Assembly: GCA_964467785.1 (NCBI GenBank)
Contig: CAYXVB010000067.1
Span: 1 to 18,731 of the forward strand
Reading direction: 5' to 3'
Source: CAYXVB01 sp964467785
Lineage (GTDB): Bacteria > Bdellovibrionota > UBA1018
DNA: 18,731 nt
Below, piece by piece: positions 7,608 through 14,552 of this stretch. Position numbers and translations under genes: made by a program. How positions within the stretch are numbered: the stretch's first letter is position 1; every line of letters starts with the position of its first letter. The notes beneath the pieces are model-generated. The model ran no database searches. It saw only the letters and a program-made list of their open reading frames with translations, and was not told the DNA's origin.

Positions 7608-8930
7608 ATGAAGGCTTCCGCGACAGCGCTTAGGATTTGCTTGGTTCTCTGCCTCTGCACCATCGCGGGACATGTCGCGGAGGCCGAGCCGGGCCCCCGC
7701 ATTTCAGGAATCACGCTGGACGATGCTTTCCGTTCAGCACTCGCCCGGAGCGAAAGCGTGGCGATCCAGGAGGAGGCGATCGTCCAGGCTGAGGAACGCT
7801 ACGCGCAGGCCAGGGGCGCGCTCTTTCCTTCGATCACCGCGAGCTATCTTTTTGTCCAGCAGACGGATCCGGGGACGGCGCTCGCGTCCCAGTTTTCACC
7901 TGCCACGCAAAACACCGTCAAACTCAACGCCACTCAGCCGCTGTTCCGAGGGCTGCGCGACTTCGCCGCGCTCCGGCTGCGCCGGACCCAGGCGGACGCG
8001 CAGGTAAACGCCCGCGACCAGGCTCGCCGGCAGCTTTACCTCGACGTCGCGGGCGCGTTTTACAACGTCTTTCTCCTCGAAGGTGATTTGAGGCTCCTCT
8101 CCAACCAGGAGGAGCTCAACCGCCGCCGCCTGGCGGACATCAAGGCAGGCAACGCCTCTGGCCGTTTCCGCGAAGCCGAGGTCCTGGCCGTCTCCAGCTC
8201 TTTGGCCAACATCGAGGCGCAATTCGAGTCCACCCAAGGGCAGCTCGCCACTGCGCGGGAACTTTTCGCTTTCCAGACGGGCCTGGAGCGTGACGTCGCT
8301 CTCAAGGACGACCTCGATGTGCCGGAAAATCCGCGACCCGTGGAATCGCTGCTCGGCCGGATCAGTTCCCGCCCGGATATCCTCTCCGCCCGCCGCGAAC
8401 TCGAGGCTGCCGAGGATCAGGTCTCGATCGCCCGGGGCGCCCATCTGCCCTCGCTCGACCTTTCCGCCAACTACTATCCGGTGCGCCCAGGCTTGCTCAG
8501 CAACATCAGCTGGGACGTGAGCCTGCAGGCCGTGCTGCCCATCTTCTCGGGCGGTGCCACTCAGTCCGCAGTCCGGGAATCTGCGTCCGCTCGCAAGAGC
8601 CGAGAGCTCTCTTTGGCGCGTGCGCTCCGGCAGGCGGAGCAGGAGCTGCGCTCCTTGCACGCCACCGTGGTCGCGGCCCGCGCTCAGGTGCGCAAGCTCG
8701 AGGCCGCCGTGCAGTTCACCGAGCGCAATTCGCTGCTCGAGGAGCGAGATTTCCGCTCCGGTCGCGCCAACAGCGTTGAGGTGCTCCAGGCGATGGACAC
8801 CGCGCTTCAGACCTATCGCTCTTACGATCGCGCCCGTTATGTCGAAAAGCTCGACCTGATCCGCCTCGAGGTGGCGGCCGCGATTCGTCCTGCTCCCGCC
8901 GCCGTCGGCGGCTCCGAGGTGAAAAAATGA
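7608..8930 (+). CDS. TolC-family outer membrane efflux protein
   Basis: Outer-membrane channel of the OEP/TolC family, 440 residues, forming the exit duct of a tripartite exporter. A Sec signal peptide is clear: KASATALRI, a Cys/Leu-rich core, and likely cleavage after the AEA at 24-26. The mature protein shows the two repeated, mostly helical OEP halves, with Ala/Arg/Gln-rich coiled-coil segments such as LDDAFRSALARSESVAIQEE near residue 37 and a matching pattern in the second half. The length is typical. GGAGG at 7598-7602 supports ATG 7608. The TGA stop overlaps the start of the adaptor gene (ATGA), so the channel and adaptor are translated together. A TolC for a MacAB/LolCD-like ABC exporter is the most likely role; the substrate is unknown. 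Confidence 0.92.
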   Translation: MKASATALRICLVLCLCTIAGHVAEAEPGPRISGITLDDAFRSALARSESVAIQEEAIVQAEERYAQARGALFPSITASYLFVQQTDPGTALASQFSPATQNTVKLNATQPLFRGLRDFAALRLRRTQADAQVNARDQARRQLYLDVAGAFYNVFLLEGDLRLLSNQEELNRRRLADIKAGNASGRFREAEVLAVSSSLANIEAQFESTQGQLATARELFAFQTGLERDVALKDDLDVPENPRPVESLLGRISSRPDILSARRELEAAEDQVSIARGAHLPSLDLSANYYPVRPGLLSNISWDVSLQAVLPIFSGGATQSAVRESASARKSRELSLARALRQAEQELRSLHATVVAARAQVRKLEAAVQFTERNSLLEERDFRSGRANSVEVLQAMDTALQTYRSYDRARYVEKLDLIRLEVAAAIRPAPAAVGGSEVKK

Positions 8931-9718
8931 AAAGCTTCCTCACCAAGTACAAAAAGTTGGTCCTCCCGTTCGCCGCGCTTTTGATTTTGCTCGCAGTCGG
9001 GGGAGTGGTCCGCCGAAATCGTGCCGCCAATCTTGCGCTGCTCGAGGTCCGGCAGGGACCGATCGTCGAAGCCGTTTACGGGATCGGCACCGTTACCGCG
9101 CGCCAGGTCTACAACCTCAAGCTCGCCGTCAACAGCACGGTGCGCGGCCTCTTCGTCAAGGAAGGGGATTTTGTCAAAGCTGGCGCACCACTGATCTATC
9201 TCGAGGGCGCGGTGACCTTCAAGGCGCCCTTCGCGGGCACGGTCACCTACCTGCCCTATAATCTGGGCGAAACGGTGTTTCCGCAGACTCCGCTGCTTAC
9301 TCTCATGGATCTCAAGGACCGTTATCTCGTGGTCTCTCTCGATCAATTGGCCGCTTTCCGAGTCCGTCGGGGCCTGGCTGCGCGGATCAGCTTTGAAAGT
9401 ATTCGCGGCAAAGCTTTTGCGGGGCAGATTCGCTCCATTTATTCGAGCAACGACAAACAGTTCTTGGTCAACATCGATGCCGGGCAGCTTCCGGACGAGG
9501 CGCTTCCGGGCATGACCGGAGACGTGGCCATCGAGCTTTCCCGGAAGGAAAACGCAGTGCTTATTCCGATTGCGGGCTTGAGGGACGGCACAGTGACTCG
9601 GGTGCGGGACGGCGCGCGCGCCGAGGTCTCCGTCAAGCTCGGCATCGTGGATGGCGAGATCGGCGAGCTGCTCGAAGGCGACGTGCGCCCCGGCGATCGG
9701 GTCGTCGTCAAGAAGTGA
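8927..9718 (+). CDS. Periplasmic adaptor (HlyD/MacA-like membrane fusion protein), hairpin-less
   Basis: A 263-residue adaptor anchored by one N-terminal helix (about 10-28). The split lipoyl domain is visible: first half STVRGLFVKEGDFVKAGAPLIYLE at 70-93, second half VTFKAPFAGTVTYLPYNLGETVFPQTPLLTL at 96-126. A beta-barrel follows (about 130-200), then a membrane-proximal domain ending in GDRVVVKK. In MacA, AcrA and HlyD an alpha-helical hairpin that contacts TolC is inserted between the lipoyl halves; here only two or three residues separate them. This explains the short length. The start overlaps the TolC stop (ATGA). It is a real adaptor by domain order and context, but how it would reach the outer-membrane channel without a hairpin is unclear. 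Confidence 0.88.
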   Translation: MKSFLTKYKKLVLPFAALLILLAVGGVVRRNRAANLALLEVRQGPIVEAVYGIGTVTARQVYNLKLAVNSTVRGLFVKEGDFVKAGAPLIYLEGAVTFKAPFAGTVTYLPYNLGETVFPQTPLLTLMDLKDRYLVVSLDQLAAFRVRRGLAARISFESIRGKAFAGQIRSIYSSNDKQFLVNIDAGQLPDEALPGMTGDVAIELSRKENAVLIPIAGLRDGTVTRVRDGARAEVSVKLGIVDGEIGELLEGDVRPGDRVVVKK

Positions 9719-9731
9719 AGGGACTTCGCTC

Positions 9732-10991
9732 ATGTTCTTCCTGGCACTCAGACATCTGACCTCCCGCAAGAGACAGACTTTCCTGACTCTCATGGGAATC
9801 GTGCTGGGCTCGTGCGGCTACGTGGTGGTCTCGGGGTTCATGCTCGGCTTCCAGGAATACCTGATCGATCAGTTGGTCAATAACGATGCGCACGTGCGGG
9901 TGTACGCGCGGGAGGATTTCCTGACCGAGCACGGCCTGGATGGGAGCTTTTTCGGCCAGTCCGGGCCTTCCCACGTTTTTTGGGCCGTGCCGCCCGCTGG
10001 GCGCAAGAACAGCGCGCAGATCCAGAACCCCGAAGGTTGGTACAAGCGCCTCAGCGCCGATCCACGGGTCGTCGCATATTCGCCCCAGCTCACCACACAG
10101 GTGATCGTGACCCGGGCCGGCGCCTCGCTGAGCGGCCGTCTGGTGGGGGTCGAGGCTGTCCGGCAGGTCCGGGTCACCAACGTCGCCGAATACATGACCG
10201 CCGGCAAGTTCACTGACATCGCGGGCGGGGGAAATCGAATCATGGTTGGCGAGGAGTTCCTCGCCAAGCTCGGCGGGCGCGTCGGCGACAGCGTGCTGGT
10301 CGCCAACGGCCTTGTCGCCCCGATCCCGTTCAAGATCATGGGCTCCTTCCGCACGGGCGTCAAATCGCTGGACGAAGGGACCTTCTACAGTGCGCTAGCG
10401 GATGTCCAGCGCATCAACATGACCCCGAGCCAGGTCAACGAGATCGCCATCCGTCTCGTCGACGCGACCCAGGCGCGTGAAATCGCCCGTTCGCTCGGAT
10501 TCAAGGTCGACGAGAGGGTGAAGAGCTGGGACGAGATCAACCAGAGTTTTCTGAACGTCTTCCGCATCCAGGACATGGTTCGGTACATGATGGTGGTTTC
10601 AATCCTGATCGTCGCGGGCTTCGGCATCTACAACATCCTCAACATGGTGGTCAGTCAGAAGCGCAAGGAGATCGCCATCCTCCGCTCGATGGGATTCGAT
10701 TCACGCGACATCCTATCGCTCTTCTTCATCCAGGGCGTGATTCTCGGAATCGTCGGCGGGCTGCTGGGCTTGCTGATTGGCTACGGAATCTGCGTGTGGC
10801 TCGAGACCATGCCGGCATTTTCTGGGCCGATGGGCAGCTCGCAGGGGCACCTTCAAGTATCCTTCTCGTCCCGAATCTATTGGTATGGACTTTCGCTCGC
10901 GTTCTTCTCGTCCGCTTTTGCCAGCCTCCTGCCGGCCCGCGCGGCGGGTAAGATGACGCCGATCGACATCATCCGGGCGGGAGCGGAGTGA
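9732..10991 (+). CDS. ABC transporter permease, MacB/LolC-E (FtsX-like) family
   Basis: A 419-residue permease with the MacB/LolC layout: one membrane helix near the N-terminus (18-40), a large extracytoplasmic domain (about 41-280), then three helices at about 284-308, 328-358 and 383-402. The hallmark cytoplasmic segment after the second helix, SQKRKEIAILRSMGF at 308-322, contacts the ATPase in this family. The C-terminus PARAAGKMTPIDIIR is also typical of FtsX-like permeases. ATG 9732 is chosen because it begins at the expected N-terminal helix and AAGGGA lies about nine bases upstream; the frame stays open further upstream within the adaptor gene, but that part looks non-coding. The ATPase is separate, so this is a split MacB- or LolCD-like exporter. 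Confidence 0.92.
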   Translation: MFFLALRHLTSRKRQTFLTLMGIVLGSCGYVVVSGFMLGFQEYLIDQLVNNDAHVRVYAREDFLTEHGLDGSFFGQSGPSHVFWAVPPAGRKNSAQIQNPEGWYKRLSADPRVVAYSPQLTTQVIVTRAGASLSGRLVGVEAVRQVRVTNVAEYMTAGKFTDIAGGGNRIMVGEEFLAKLGGRVGDSVLVANGLVAPIPFKIMGSFRTGVKSLDEGTFYSALADVQRINMTPSQVNEIAIRLVDATQAREIARSLGFKVDERVKSWDEINQSFLNVFRIQDMVRYMMVVSILIVAGFGIYNILNMVVSQKRKEIAILRSMGFDSRDILSLFFIQGVILGIVGGLLGLLIGYGICVWLETMPAFSGPMGSSQGHLQVSFSSRIYWYGLSLAFFSSAFASLLPARAAGKMTPIDIIRAGAE

Positions 10992-10998
10992 ACACGAC

Positions 10999-11016
10999 AT
11001 GAGCATTATCAAATGA
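10999..11016 (+). other. Five-codon mini-ORF (MSIIK) coupled to the ABC ATPase start
   Basis: ATG AGC ATT ATC AAA TGA at 10999-11016 ends in a TGA that overlaps the ATG at 11013 (ATGA). The nine bases ATGAGCATT occur at 10999-11007 and again at 11013-11021, a 14-base-offset duplication that is out of frame. The only good Shine-Dalgarno, GGAG at 10985-10988, is 10 bases from the first ATG and 24 from the second. The mini-ORF may therefore load ribosomes for the ATPase by termination-reinitiation. Confidence 0.35.
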
Positions 11017-11684
11017 GCATTGTTGCCACCCACATCAAAAAGACATTCGGGACGCCACCCACGGAAGTGCTCAGGGGGCTGAGCCTGGAGATCCGCGACG
11101 GCGAATTCGTCGCGCTCACTGGCCGCTCCGGTTCCGGCAAGAGCACGTTGCTGTATATTCTCAGCTCGCTCGATGACGCGAGCTCGGGGTCGATCCGGAT
11201 CTCCGATCGTGAAGTCACCCGCATGACTTCCGAGGAGCTGCATCGCTTCCGCAATGAGCAGATGGGTTACGTCTTTCAGTTCCACTACCTACTGCCGGAG
11301 CTTTCCGCGCTCGAAAATGTCCTGATGCCAGCCGTCAAATTCAAACGCACCGAAGAACGCCGCGATCGGGCATTGGCGCTGCTCCGCGAGTTTGGATTGG
11401 AGGACAAGCTTCATCGGTTGCCGCGTCAGCTCTCAGGCGGCGAGCAGCAGCGCGTGGCCATCGCCAGGGCCTTGGTCATGGAGCCTCGTTATCTCTTCGC
11501 AGACGAACCGACGGGGAGCCTTGACTCGGTCAATGGGGAAGTCGTGATGAAGATCCTCCATAAGATCAACAAGGAAAGCGGGACCACCATTGTCATGGTC
11601 ACGCATGACCCCGACTTCGCCGGTCAGGCAGATCGCGCCATTCATTTGGTAGATGGCAGGATTCAGGAAAAGTCCGAAAGGTAA
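11013..11684 (+). CDS. ABC transporter ATP-binding protein (MacB/LolD-type)
   Basis: Nucleotide-binding subunit of 223 residues that powers the permease encoded just upstream. Walker A GRSGSGKST is at 37-45, the Q-loop VFQF has Q89, the signature LSGGEQQR is at 140-147, Walker B LFADEP is at 161-166 and the switch histidine is H198 (VTHD). All key residues are intact, and the length matches LolD and the MacB NBD. Start ATG 11013 gives the expected N-terminus (VATHIKKTFG) but lacks its own Shine-Dalgarno; it overlaps the stop of a five-codon mini-ORF. LolD versus MacB cannot be decided by the ATPase alone. The TolC and adaptor in the operon favour efflux of a small molecule, lipid or peptide over lipoprotein sorting. 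Confidence 0.94.
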   Translation: MSIVATHIKKTFGTPPTEVLRGLSLEIRDGEFVALTGRSGSGKSTLLYILSSLDDASSGSIRISDREVTRMTSEELHRFRNEQMGYVFQFHYLLPELSALENVLMPAVKFKRTEERRDRALALLREFGLEDKLHRLPRQLSGGEQQRVAIARALVMEPRYLFADEPTGSLDSVNGEVVMKILHKINKESGTTIVMVTHDPDFAGQADRAIHLVDGRIQEKSER

Positions 11685-11752
11685 AACTAAGCGGGAGTGT
11701 CAGGAATTGCCCTCTTGAGCCGCGCCCCCGATCCAAGGTAATTCATAGAACT

Positions 11753-12826
11753 ATGTCGAACCGACTGGGACTCAAACAATTTCGCACGGAAGGTTGCCTG
11801 TCTTACCTTCTTTGGGATCCGACGTCCCGCGATGCGCTTGTGATCGACCCGCGGCTGGAGATCATGGAGGACGTCCGCGCGCTCATCGCCGAGAACGGGC
11901 TCAAACCCGTGATCGGCATCGACACGCACATTCACGCCGATCACGATTCGGCCACGCACCTCTTTCGTCAGGAGTACGGCGCCGAAATCGCGATGTCCCA
12001 TCTGACTGCAAGCCGTCGCGTGACCCGCAAGCTTCGGCACGGCGACCGCATCCGCGCGGGCGCGCTCTCCTTCGAGGTACTTGAGACTCCCGGACACACC
12101 GCGGACTCGATCTCCATTCATGGCGAAGGAATGGTCTTCACTGGCGACACCCTCTTTATCGGCTCTTCCGGCCGCACGGATTTTCCGACCGCCGATCCCG
12201 CCGCGCAATGGAACAGTATCCACAAGGTGCTGGGCCAATTGCCGGACGATACCCAGGTGATGCCGGGCCATGATTACAGTGACATGCTTTTTTCGACGAT
12301 CCGGGTCGAAAGGCGGTTGAATCCTCATTGGCTATTGCCTTCACTTGAGGCCTTCGTCGAGATGAAGCGCAATGAGCCAGTTCCTACCGCTTACGATGAG
12401 ATCCGGAGCCATGTGGCTTACAACTGCGAGCAGGCGCCCCCGGTTGCGGGCCGCGTGGGGGGACCTACCGGAACAGCCTGTGGTACCGCATGTGCCGCGG
12501 CTGCTCCCGTTACTTCGATTTCCATCAAGAAATACGCATCCAAACTCGACGAGCGTGCCGATGGCACACTGTTCATCGACGTGCGCGAACGCGAGGAGTA
12601 CGTCGAAGCGCATATCCCGGGCACCGAAAATATCCCGCTCTCCGAAATCGGTCTCCATTTAGACCCATTGCGCATCGCTCGCCGTGTTTACATCTCCTGT
12701 CTTTCCGGCCGACGCAGTCAGATGGCGGTCAAGACGTTGAGTTACCTCGGCCTGAAGGATGTCGTGAACGTCACTGGCGGATTCAAAGGCTGGGTCACCG
12801 CGGGGTTGAAGGTTTCGAAACGCTGA
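11753..12826 (+). CDS. Persulfide dioxygenase-rhodanese fusion (MBL-fold hydrolase + rhodanese)
   Basis: A two-domain sulfur enzyme of 357 residues. The N-terminal metallo-beta-lactamase domain (about 8-200) has the ETHE1-type motif THIHADHDSAT at 58-68 with H59, H61, D63 and H64, then GHT with H115, TGDTLFIGSSGRTDF with D132, and PGHDY with H173. ETHE1-like enzymes oxidise glutathione persulfide to sulfite with one iron. An Ala/Cys/Gly-rich linker (about 228-252) joins it to a C-terminal rhodanese domain (about 253-357) with IDVREREEY and the active-site cysteine C316 in CLSGRRS. The rhodanese could exchange sulfur between thiosulfate, glutathione persulfide and sulfite, so both steps sit on one chain. 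The ribosome-binding site is weak (AAGG about 14 bases upstream). It is probably transcribed on its own, 68 bases after the ATPase gene. Confidence 0.92.
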   Translation: MSNRLGLKQFRTEGCLSYLLWDPTSRDALVIDPRLEIMEDVRALIAENGLKPVIGIDTHIHADHDSATHLFRQEYGAEIAMSHLTASRRVTRKLRHGDRIRAGALSFEVLETPGHTADSISIHGEGMVFTGDTLFIGSSGRTDFPTADPAAQWNSIHKVLGQLPDDTQVMPGHDYSDMLFSTIRVERRLNPHWLLPSLEAFVEMKRNEPVPTAYDEIRSHVAYNCEQAPPVAGRVGGPTGTACGTACAAAAPVTSISIKKYASKLDERADGTLFIDVREREEYVEAHIPGTENIPLSEIGLHLDPLRIARRVYISCLSGRRSQMAVKTLSYLGLKDVVNVTGGFKGWVTAGLKVSKR

Positions 12827-13156
12827 GTCCCCTTGGAACTTTAGCCGCCCCTTTTTCAGATCTGACGCGAACTCTTCCTGGAGTAGGGTGGGTATGCGCT
12901 GGGGAGCTGTTCGGCAAGAGTTCGGCTCTGTTCGCCTTTGCCAAAATTAAGGTTGTTATTACAGTGACTTATCGTGCCGAAAAACAAGTAACTCGGGCAG
13001 CGATTCGATAAGTGCTTGAAATCATGGTGTTGTATCGCGTGCTCCGAACAAAGCCGAACATTTGCCGAGTTACCCCTAACTAGGATGTTCATTCCTCCCT
13101 TCCTAACTCCTTGAAAACACACAAACCAGCTTTGGAAAGAGGGATTGTATTAATTA
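12827..13156. other. Gene-free stretch between the persulfide dioxygenase and the 37-aa gene
   Basis: No convincing coding region is present; the open frames here lack ribosome-binding sites and recognisable products. The stretch is less GC-rich than its flanks and contains the nested inverted repeats described separately (12901-13076). A CCCCTTTTT run at about 12848-12856 follows the upstream gene without a clear hairpin. Confidence 0.6.
12901..13076. repeat. Nested inverted-repeat element with helically phased GTTCGGC direct repeats
   Basis: The left arm 12909-12934 and right arm 13045-13070 are inverted repeats matching at 21 of 26 positions; GGGG 12901-12904 and CCCC 13073-13076 extend the symmetry with a small bulge. 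Each arm carries direct repeats: GTTCGGC at 12909 and 12920 plus GTTCG at 12930, and the complements in the right arm, spaced 10-11 bases. Inside the roughly 110-base middle are another perfect inverted pair, ACTTATCG (12967-12974) with CGATAAGT (13006-13013), and GTAACTCGG (12988-12996), which pairs with CCGAGTTAC (13065-13073). This could be a MITE-like remnant, a folded RNA with alternative stems, or a multi-site operator. Confidence 0.55.
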
Positions 13157-13185
13157 TTGACAGTATTGATCAGGAATTATATGTT
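13157..13185 (+). promoter_or_regulatory. Strong promoter of the 37-residue membrane protein gene
   Basis: A perfect -35 TTGACA at 13157-13162 is followed after 17 bases by TATGTT at 13180-13185 (4/6). The surrounding bases are AT-rich against a GC-rich background. Transcription would start near 13192, leaving a short leader with AGGAG at 13201-13205 before the ATG at 13215. Confidence 0.65.
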
Positions 13186-13214
13186 GCCGACGTCCCCAAA
13201 AGGAGACAGTCATT

Positions 13215-13328
13215 ATGTTGAAGCGAAGCCAGTTCCTGCAGCAAAGCCTTTCAGTACTCGTCCATGGGCTCTGCCTCATTGGCGGAGTGATCATGGCGGT
13301 TCTCGTGCAGGCTGTGATCGGACAATAA
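13215..13328 (+). CDS. 37-residue single-helix membrane protein, unknown function
   Basis: A complete small gene: ATG at 13215, TAA at 13326-13328, with a consensus AGGAG at 13201-13205 nine bases upstream. It also has its own -35/-10 promoter and a GC-rich hairpin terminator just downstream. The product starts with basic MLKRSQF and continues into one hydrophobic helix (about residues 12-35) that contains H17, C20 and two Gly residues, ending VIGQ. It is thus a tiny inner-membrane protein with a positive-inside N-terminus. I recognise no family. Small subunits of respiratory or photosynthetic complexes have this size and shape, but none of their signature residues is evident here. The complete expression unit makes it more believable than its length would suggest. 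Confidence 0.65.
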   Translation: MLKRSQFLQQSLSVLVHGLCLIGGVIMAVLVQAVIGQ

Positions 13329-13341
13329 GAGGTATCCCCAA

Positions 13342-13364
13342 GGGGGCGTCCTCGCGGCGCCCCC
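13342..13364 (+). terminator. Hairpin terminator after the 37-residue gene
   Basis: GGGGGCG (13342-13348) pairs perfectly with CGCCCCC (13358-13364) around a nine-base loop, 13 bases after the TAA. The following sequence (GGTCCTTAAACTCGTTTG) is only moderately T-rich, so termination may be partial and could allow some read-through into the Nif3 gene. Confidence 0.6.
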
Positions 13365-13415
13365 GGGTCCTTAAACTCGTTTGTCATTTCGGTCCGGGGC
13401 TGAGATATCGAATCT

Positions 13416-14552
13416 ATGCCCAAGGCCATTTCTGTTTCCGATGTGCTGCGCCTTCTAGAAAACAAGGCACCCTCCGGCACCGCTCTCGCTTATGACAATG
13501 TTGGGTTGCTGGCCGGAGATCTCGCTTGGCAGACCCGCGGGGCAGTCCTTTGCATCGATCTCAATAGGCAGGCGATCGAGCTGGCCCGAAAAAAAGGATT
13601 TCGGCTCATCATCAACCATCACCCGTGCATCTTTCCTCGTTCGCGCGGTATGAGCCGGATCGCACCGGATGCCGGCATCGGAGGACTGGTTTTCGAGGCC
13701 GTTCGGCAGGGAATTGCCGTGATTGCGTGTCATACGAATTTCGACACCTGTGCCCTGGAGGTGCCCCAGGCCGTGGCCGAGGGACTCGGTTTCGAGATCA
13801 AGGGCCGCCTTCACGAGTCCTCGCGCGAACATCTTCTTAAGCTCGTCACCTTCGTGCCTGAGACGCATCTCGACGCGGTCCGATTGTCGCTTTTTGACGC
13901 AGGTGCCGGTCAAATTGGCAATTATGATAGCTGCGGGTTCAGCTCTGAAGGCGAGGGGAGTTTTCGCGGTGGGGCAAGCACGCGGCCCTTTATTGGAAGA
14001 CCAGGCGAGCTTGAGCGGACAAAAGAGGTCCGGTTCGAAACGATTCTGCCGAGAGGCATGGAGCGGAGCGTGCTGCAGGCGCTGCGTGAGGCCCACCCCT
14101 ACGAGGAAGTCGCGTACGATCTCTATCCGGTCGAGCAGTCGCCTGGCGGCCAAGGGCTGGCGCGCGGCCTGGGTTTCGGGGTCTGGGGCGAATTCAGCAA
14201 GCCCAGATCCTTTTCAGAACTGATCAAAAGTGTTAGAGGTCTTTTCAAAGTCGACGGTTTTATGATGTCGGAACCTGCTCCCAAGTGGGTCCGGCGCGTG
14301 GCGTTCGCGGCCGGTAAGGGCGCGGATTTCGCGGATTCGGCCAGAGCGGCCGGTTGCGATCTTTTCATCACGGGCGAAGCTGGTTACCACGTCGTGCTCG
14401 AGAGCGCACGAAAGGGGCTGGCCATCATGGAACTGGGACATCGCGAGAGCGAGATCTTCTTCACTCCCACGGTGAAGGGCTGGCTCTCAGAAATCGGGTT
14501 GCCAGCGGCGGAGCTCAGCCGGGCCACCCAGAAAGTTTGGACAGCCTCATGA
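13416..14552 (+). CDS. Nif3-like dinuclear metal-centre protein (YqfO/YbgI family)
   Basis: Member of the widely conserved NIF3/DUF34 family, sometimes called GTP cyclohydrolase I type 2 by annotation transfer. The metal ligands are in place: HHP with H68-H69, HTNFD with H106 and D110, and the C-terminal GHRESE with H342 and E346. At 378 residues it is the long form, with an inserted PII-like domain (about 130-240, including LPRGMERSVLQALREAHPYEEVAYDL) as in Bacillus YqfO. The cellular role of the family is not settled. The ribosome-binding site is weak. Its TGA overlaps the ATG of the zinc-ribbon gene (ATGA), and this pair is adjacent in many bacteria, which suggests joint function. Confidence 0.93.
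   Translation: MPKAISVSDVLRLLENKAPSGTALAYDNVGLLAGDLAWQTRGAVLCIDLNRQAIELARKKGFRLIINHHPCIFPRSRGMSRIAPDAGIGGLVFEAVRQGIAVIACHTNFDTCALEVPQAVAEGLGFEIKGRLHESSREHLLKLVTFVPETHLDAVRLSLFDAGAGQIGNYDSCGFSSEGEGSFRGGASTRPFIGRPGELERTKEVRFETILPRGMERSVLQALREAHPYEEVAYDLYPVEQSPGGQGLARGLGFGVWGEFSKPRSFSELIKSVRGLFKVDGFMMSEPAPKWVRRVAFAAGKGADFADSARAAGCDLFITGEAGYHVVLESARKGLAIMELGHRESEIFFTPTVKGWLSEIGLPAAELSRATQKVWTAS

Noticed and set aside
8837..9793. Minus-strand open frame of 318 codons opposite the adaptor gene
   Set aside because: It lies opposite a gene with clear lipoyl and barrel domains; its translation has no recognisable motif.
12901..13076. Integron attC site
   Set aside because: The inverted arms carry GTTCGGC rather than the GTTRRRY core, the paired RYYYAAC box is absent and no cassette array or integrase is present.
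12856..13122. Minus-strand open frame of 88 codons in the gap before the 37-residue gene
   Set aside because: It spans the inverted-repeat element, has no Shine-Dalgarno and no family I recognise; the repeat structure explains the region better.
13215..13328. CydX-like cytochrome bd small subunit or light-harvesting peptide
   Set aside because: Size and single helix fit, but no signature residues of these families are visible and no partner genes lie nearby.
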